Source: Syngnathus acus
Lineage: Eukaryota; Chordata; Actinopteri; Syngnathiformes; Syngnathidae
Assembly (NCBI RefSeq): GCF_901709675.1
Contig: NC_051107.1
Span: forward strand, 2,968,501 to 3,032,500
DNA: 64,000 nt
Reading direction: 5' to 3'
The stretch's first letter is position 1. Every line of letters starts with the position of its first letter. A model generated the notes under the pieces. It was given only the letters and a program-made list of their open reading frames with translations. It searched no databases and had not been told where the DNA came from. Shown piece after piece: positions 57,698-64,000 of the stretch. Position numbers and translations under genes: made by a program.

Positions 57698-57753
57698 GGG
57701 TTCATTTCTGGATCGTTCCTCCTTTGTTGCACCTCCATCTATGGACCCCACCG
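57698..57753 (+). CDS. Putative second exon with start codon, gene unidentified
   Basis: A 56-nt segment between a strong acceptor (CTCTCTTTCTAG) and a good donor (ACCG/GTATGT). It contains ATG at 57741 giving MDPT and then a phase-1 break. The rest of the protein would lie further downstream, probably outside the window. The call rests only on splice signals and position after the promoter-like region. Confidence 0.25.
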
Positions 57754-60700
57754 GTATGTTATCATGAGTGATTCATAACAGCAAAAAGTCACATCATGTT
57801 ATCGTTTTATCCACTACAGGTGAGTTCTTTTTGATTATGGGGGGATTTTTATGTTAAAATTGATTTGGGCTTTTAGTTACTGTTCACATACAACTGTCTC
57901 CCTTTGTTCCCAGTTTATTTGAGTAACTAATTTAATGAAACTAAACATTTTTGCCAAACATTATTTAATTTATTCTCATATAAATTCTCCATCATTTCAA
58001 ACTTAACCATTTGAGGGCTCAAGGTCTCAAATAAACACAGAGGGCCGTCACATTGTTAAAGTACTAGTTTGGATTCCTGACCACGTTTTCCACCAACCAA
58101 TCTATCTGAGGGCTCAGTACTGTATATTATCAAACTCATTCGGGGGTGCTTCAAAGTTCATCCGCTAACGATAGACAAAATGAATGCTGCGTTCACGTCC
58201 ATGCAAATTTCCTCGACCGAGCCGTCTCTTCCCCTTTAGAAATCAATATAGCCATTTGTTCTCAGATGTCTTCATCGTGACGCGTCTTTGCATACTTAAT
58301 GAACTTGCACTGTTCACTGTCCAAAGCTGTATTGATCTTTAAAAATGGCTCGTATTCAGCAGAGATTTCCACTCTGTCTAAGCAGAGCTGAGGCAGATAC
58401 TTCCATACATCAAGCAGACAGACAGGGCACTTTATTCTCCCCCTTTTTTTTTTTCTTTCTAGCTTTCCCCAAGCCCAATTCGCCCAGTCACTTTTTTTAG
58501 CCGTTGGCAATTTATCCACAGTCCTTTGGAGACAGCTGGTTAAGAGAGGTGTAAAGGGGAAACGTTGTGAATCTTAATCTAATTAAATGCGGGAATGTTG
58601 CCGGAGATGCGTCCCATCGGTTGATCTCGCTCCCAAGGACAGCAGTCACATGACGACACCCAGATTCAGTGCACTGACTTTGCTACTCTTGTAACATCCA
58701 AACTGTGTTGCGTTACAGCAATGCATGTAAATACCACAGTTGCGGTAGTCACATTTCTAAATAAAATTATTATGGAGCTCTTATTCCACGGTTAAGTGAG
58801 CATAATGGGAATTTTTTTTTCTTTTTTTTCCCTCCAATTCATTTTACCCAAGCAATTCTCATATTTAATTGAATTTTTTTACTCTAAGTGAATAAGTAAA
58901 TGGCATTTTTTAAAATTAAATTTTAATGTACCCATTGATACTCCCACTGGATGTTTTAAAAGGCAAACTTCCTAAATGGGTGTATTTGACTATTTAAACA
59001 TTCAGGCCCTAATGAAAGTGGAAAAAGCAAAGTCTTTGCGGGTGTTGAATTAAGCAAAGCCGGATTGGCGGTGTGAAATTAGTTTGACCTGTAATTATAC
59101 TGCGCGGGTACTCACTCGGCGACGTCTGTATTTCTTCGGTGCCGTCATATGCGTTAATTGCATAGTCAACAATGGGACGGCGGTAGTCACCGTAGAGCGC
59201 GATGCATATAATCAATTTACTTGCTGCTCTCAGACCTTCATTTTGGGAGTCCATCTGTAATTGTTTTTCCAAGCTCTCGGTCCGATAACGAGCCCAGACA
59301 GCCATGAGGAGTGACTCAGTCTCACGATAATGAGCCTCTTCAATGCAAACGCCGTCCAAGACGGCGCACTCGGCCGGCGTGCGGCGCAAACGCTCTGGAC
59401 GACAGCCAGCGCCGGACGGATGAGGGTCATCGGGCCGTGTCATTGAATAGAGAGATAGCTGTCACTCTGTTGGAGGGACAGCCAATTTCCTCCCCCCCCC
59501 CGAAAATACATCCAGACAGAACTGGCACGTCTCAAACTCATACGTTACGAGCGACTTATCATTTTTTTGCAGCTTGCTTCCGAAGGAGCTTCATCCAGAA
59601 CAGGTTGAGCTTGTTGATAAAGGATGTTGCGCTTGTGCTGCAGTCACTCAAGCAGGTGCGCATGGCAAACAGTAAACCAGCCCAAGTTGATTCTGTTTGT
59701 TGGTGGTGCCCATGCTGCCTGCGATGCTAACGCTAGTTAGCATACCGGTAATTGAATCGATGCAAATTTACCAGAATTGGCGGACATGCGGGGCTTGGTG
59801 AAGCAGCAAACGATCAACATAATCAACATTCTCTTCTTTCGGATAGACCAGTTCACATTTTAGTGCCTTTCGAGACTTTACCCTCTGAGATATTTTGAAC
59901 CACCATTAATCTCCTTTATTCGCTTCCCAATTGACTGACAGCTTCCATTACAGTAAAATATTTACAGCACAACTGTGGTCAATACTGAGATGAAATATGA
60001 AATAGCTATTTATTTATGGACTCGTCTAACAGTGTCAGGAGGGAAAAAAAAAAAAAAATGGTGTTGCGTGCGGGTACCGATGATTAGTGCACGTCTCGAA
60101 ATGTAGCTTAATTGCAATGTGTGTCCTGTTCTGTCGAGGACCAGCAGTGCGCCAAAAGCAATCATGTAAATGATGGGAGTTGAGTTTAAATAATGGATTC
60201 GGCAAAAGGAAAGTAGAAGGAGTCGTTTGTTTGCGGCCGCCGCGTTCGACCCCAACTGTCTTCTGTCTCGTCATCAGTCTGCGGCTTGTTTGGACAGATA
60301 TAGGACAGGCTTGACGTGACAAATGAAGCTCGGCGGGCTTCGGCTTCCTGTGGGCCAACAAAGCGCTGGTGGATCACAAACGAGCGGGGTTATTTTGCCA
60401 AAAAGGTTACCGCTGTTGGGTTGACAGCTGAGCTTTGCGAGGACATAATCGATTTGGCAAATGATCCAGTTTTGTTAATATTTTTAAAGTTCATCAGGCA
60501 GCAGATGTCAACATGATTTTACTAATGACGGCTGTGAGTTAACATGGCATCCATTTAGCGGCTAATATCATAAGCGAGTGAGCCGCGCTGATGAATAAGT
60601 TGTGAATCATGCTACAGATGTGGAACAGATTTTAGACCTCCTTCAAGGCTCCCGCAAATTTAAAATAGTGCCTTGGCAACACGGGGCAGCATTAGTTAGC

Positions 60701-62047
60701 GTCAGGCTAGCGCACTTTTGTAAGGCAAATTTATGTGGTTTGCTAAAATTAAGTGGCTGTCGTTTTCGGCTTCACAAATGTAATTGGCTGTGTTGATTGT
60801 TTATTTAATCTCCCCTGAGTCATTCACCTTACTGAACTGCCCATTATGTCATTAAATGCCTTTTCTGTGGGGAGGTAAGTGGTGTGACTGCAAAAAAAAA
60901 AAAAAAATGAAGAGCCAAGTAGTAAAATAGTCATTTTATTTCATTTCTACTGTGCACCGGGGACACCATTTGTCACTCCATTCTCCCAAATTCTGCCCAC
61001 ATTTCAATTCTGGCCGCATCCTGTAGGTGGGCCTCGATATTTGACAGTGTCAATTTAAAACCCCGGCTCACTTGGAAATATATCAAGTTGGCTATTCCCC
61101 TCTTGTTGGTTTTGTTCTACCCTCATCCATTTTGGCGTTTTTCTCCAGGCCATCTAAGATGAATTACTGTCCGACTAAATGACGCGGTGTGTGCATACAT
61201 TTTGCTGGGTTTTATAAAAAACTTCTTACCTGTTCTTTTCTTGTTTGACTACTTCCAAATAACCAACCAAATGTATAGTTACGATCTTGTCTACTGCATT
61301 GGACCTCCTGGGGTTTCATGTTTGTGACAATATTGCAGAAAATACTGCAACAAAAACAAGATTTTTATGACCAGCAGCTTTTTTTATGTGGTGCAGGAAA
61401 AAGGCATCCGTGGCACAAATGAGTTTATTACACGGGTGCACTCGGTTGGCATGTGACCTTTTTAATATAAATGGGTTGAGAAAAGTCATCATTATGCTGA
61501 TAAATGGCTAAATGACAGTTTGCATGGCTCTGTCTGGCACGGGCGTCCAAGCAGAAGCTCTCCTCCGTCTGGTTAAATATTTAATGTGCATAATCTAAAA
61601 GTCACACTTATATTTGTCAAAGCCTAACGTTGGCTGACATCTTCTCCCTGCAAGAAGTTCAAACACTGAAATGGTATATTTAAAGTCACTGACTCAAAGC
61701 CACAATATTTAATAATTTGAATTAATTTCTGTGGTGGACTGGTTTGGCATCTCAGTGGTCGTCATGGTAACAGATGCTTCACCCTCGATTGGAATGGTAA
61801 GAAATCAATGTTAGGCGCGCAATCAGTATTTACTATAATATTTAATAAGAATACACACTCGTTGGGGGGATGTCAGATGGTTGGGGGTTGTCATAATTGC
61901 TGGCGCAAAAACAATCTGTTTTTAATTTTACAGGCATATTGGCTCTGCTGAATGAATTTAGCTTAATTTGCCAGAGGGTATTTATTTTACAACTATTATC
62001 GTCGTCCTTTTTATTAGCTTCAAATCGTAAAGGTACATAAAAATAGA

Positions 62048-62078
<31 letters not shown>

Positions 62079-63825
62079 TGCATTTTCAAATTATATATAG
62101 GATGTGAAATCCTGTGTAAACTCTTCTAATTAATGCTTGGAAAAGAAATTCTTATGCGTTATTCAAAGCTCAATTAAATGTCAGTAAAACGTCTCCAGCC
62201 CACTCCTGGGGAAAGTGAGATAATTCTTTTAAAGGCAGCAATGACAAGGTGACTTTGCTTGGGTCCAAACCATATCAGGCACCTCAATGTGGATAAGAGT
62301 TGAAAGGCACAACTTCTGATCACATCGGCCGCGGCGTAATTTGCACAGAGTGCGAGCGCGAGTCCCTCCGTTGTTCTCCTCGTCTTTGGTCATTCGCTGA
62401 AATGAAAATCCAAAGAGATTCTCGGGAGACTTAATGTCACTTGCAATCGCATTTTCTCAACCTGACGTGGTCACAGTTGCGTATTTCACACGCACGCAGC
62501 TAATCGGCGTGTAATTGCTGCCAACCTGCTTGGAACAAGCGGTATTTTTCACTTAATTCTGTACCAGATGGCATAAAATGATGAGGAATAAAGCATCATT
62601 ATAAATGAGACCACCTTTCTTTCCAGTCTGTTTTGCGATATTCAACACCATAATACCATTTACATAAATGCGTATAAAGCAGTTGTTACGTTACCTTTAT
62701 TATGATTGCATACATAATGACCAGAGAGTGAATAATTCTTCAAAAAGTATTTGTTTATTGACATGTTATTATGAACTAAAATATCTTGAGGTGAACAGCA
62801 ACCAGGTAAGTTATTGTCACTCGTTTACAAAGGTCACACTTTACGGCAAGTATTTTAGCATCTCCCGGATGTTTTAGTTTTGTTTACACTCCACCAGGAA
62901 CCCCATGCTAACTATTCACCAAATGAGCACCCCGATTGCGCCGTATTCATGAGCCGTTAAATTGCCTTGCATGAAAAGTGAAATTGTCTGTGTAATGCGA
63001 TCAATTTAAGAGATGCGCTTTAGTCTGCACCCTCGACGGGGTCCTCGAGGGTACATGGAGGTTCGCCCAACAGGTCGCAAACAAACATACAAACAGATGA
63101 CGACATATTCGACGAAGGCGGAGGAAATGTAACTTCTCCCAAGGCTTCTTAGCGGCCTCCTCAAAGCGAATCTTCCTCGCAAGGTGACACCTTGTCACAG
63201 TCACTCGTGACAGTTCCACCCACGTTCCTACCTAACCTGATTAAAAGCCTCTCCGCCGCTGTTGAATATCAGCTTCAGAGAGAGTGGGCGGGGGGCGGTC
63301 GGGACTCCGGGGCGGCCGTGAGCAGATGGCGGGCTGATTGAAAGGATTAGTTCAAATTAGCGAGAGGGCCGTTTCCTACAAATGCGTGAGGATTCATCAA
63401 GCACAGAGGTCGCGGGTGAAAGTCGCAGGTAATGTGGAAGCTGCGAGTGTAAACGTTAATGCGGGTCGCCAGAGAGCAGATGACTCATTGGTTAAAATGG
63501 GCTTTTTTTTTTTTCTTTCTTGTTGTTGCCCCCACTGGCCACAAACGCACTTTGGAAGATGTGAAAACACCATATGACTGGCTCATGTCTTAGCCCCTCA
63601 ATTTATTTTGGTGGCTGCGAACCACCCAATACAGATTTGACAGTATGTACAGAAAATGTGATGAATGTGAAGGTTGGTTAGCTTGATGCTAACGCATTAT
63701 GGAAAACACCATCGACAGACTAGCACAACTAGCATCAGTCTTTTGTTCGTGGCTATGTCATGTGCCTGCACCTGGTTGAAACTGCCTACCTGCCTGCCCT
63801 GCCCTGCGCTTGGATGAAGCTATTA
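57754..63825. other. Non-coding region, possibly intron of the unidentified gene
   Basis: No conserved coding exon was recognised on either strand. It holds a (TA)n tract at 62048-62076, poly-A and poly-T runs, and short chance reading frames. Confidence 0.5.
62048..62076. repeat. (TA)n microsatellite
   Basis: About 14 TA units in AT-rich sequence. Confidence 0.93.
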
Positions 63826-64000
63826 TGCCTGCCTGCCTGCCTGCCTGCTTGCCTGCCTTGCTTGCCTGCCTTGCTTGCCTGCCTTGCCTTGCCTTGCCTT
63901 GCCTTGCCTTGCCTTGCCTTGCCTTGCCTTGCCTTGCCTTGCCTTGCCTTGCCTTGCCTTGCCTTGCCTTGCCTTGCCTTGCCTTGCCTTGCCTTGCCTT
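63826..64000. repeat. CTGC then CCTTG microsatellite, running off the window
   Basis: Tandem CCTG units (63826-63848) pass through mixed CTTGC/CTGC units into a pure CCTTG pentanucleotide array from about 63880 to the window end, so the total length is unknown. Confidence 0.96.

Noticed and set aside
59009-59730. Overlapping frames of 139-144 aa on both strands
   Set aside because: No recognised domain or conserved splice pattern. A weak acceptor near 59571 (TTTTTTGCAG) is in the phase needed to follow 57753, but the resulting sequence is not recognisable, so it was not called as an exon.
52151-64000. Search for NDUFB2 and other human BRAF neighbours
   Set aside because: No segment matched the parts of these proteins that I remember on either strand. 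The neighbour is either further away or rearranged in this lineage.

Overview
The window is nuclear DNA from a vertebrate, most likely a teleost fish. It holds spliced genes with GT/AG introns, protein products that read almost like their human orthologues, very short introns in one gene, abundant microsatellites, and fish-type repeats (a Rex3-like LINE end, MITEs flanked by TA, hAT-like MITEs with 8-bp target duplications). No bacterial, viral or CRISPR-type locus was seen. Species cannot be fixed from the sequence alone.

Layout. Positions 1-3616 lie downstream of a minus-strand gene and hold at most its 3' UTR plus repeats. Positions 3617-39448 are tmem178b (minus strand, 4 coding exons, 294 aa), whose two long introns of about 17 kb each carry most of the repeats. 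A divergent interval of about 1.4 kb leads to mrps33 (plus strand, 41300-41720, 106 aa, noncoding first exon near 41.0 kb). About 530 bp after the mrps33 stop, braf begins (plus strand, ATG at 42251, stop at 49270, about 2.9 kb of 3' UTR to about 52.15 kb). The tmem178b / mrps33 / braf order and orientation match what I recall of human 7q34. From 52.2 kb to the end no protein gene is recognised. There is a plausible first exon with an ETS/CRE-like promoter at 56.3-56.6 kb and a candidate second exon at 57698-57753, both of unknown identity. The window ends inside a long CCTTG-type microsatellite.

Function. The genes are not an operon or a pathway: tmem178b encodes a four-pass membrane protein, mrps33 a mitochondrial small-subunit ribosomal protein, braf the RAF serine/threonine kinase of the RAS-MAPK cascade. 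The most interesting content is in braf: extreme compaction (about 7 kb from ATG to stop), a 120-nt in-frame exon matching the mammalian alternative exon upstream of the kinase domain, the alternative-type C-terminus (GEFSAFK), three stop-free introns whose lengths are multiples of three, and a MITE that makes up most of intron 3. I found no convincing evidence of an undescribed biological system.
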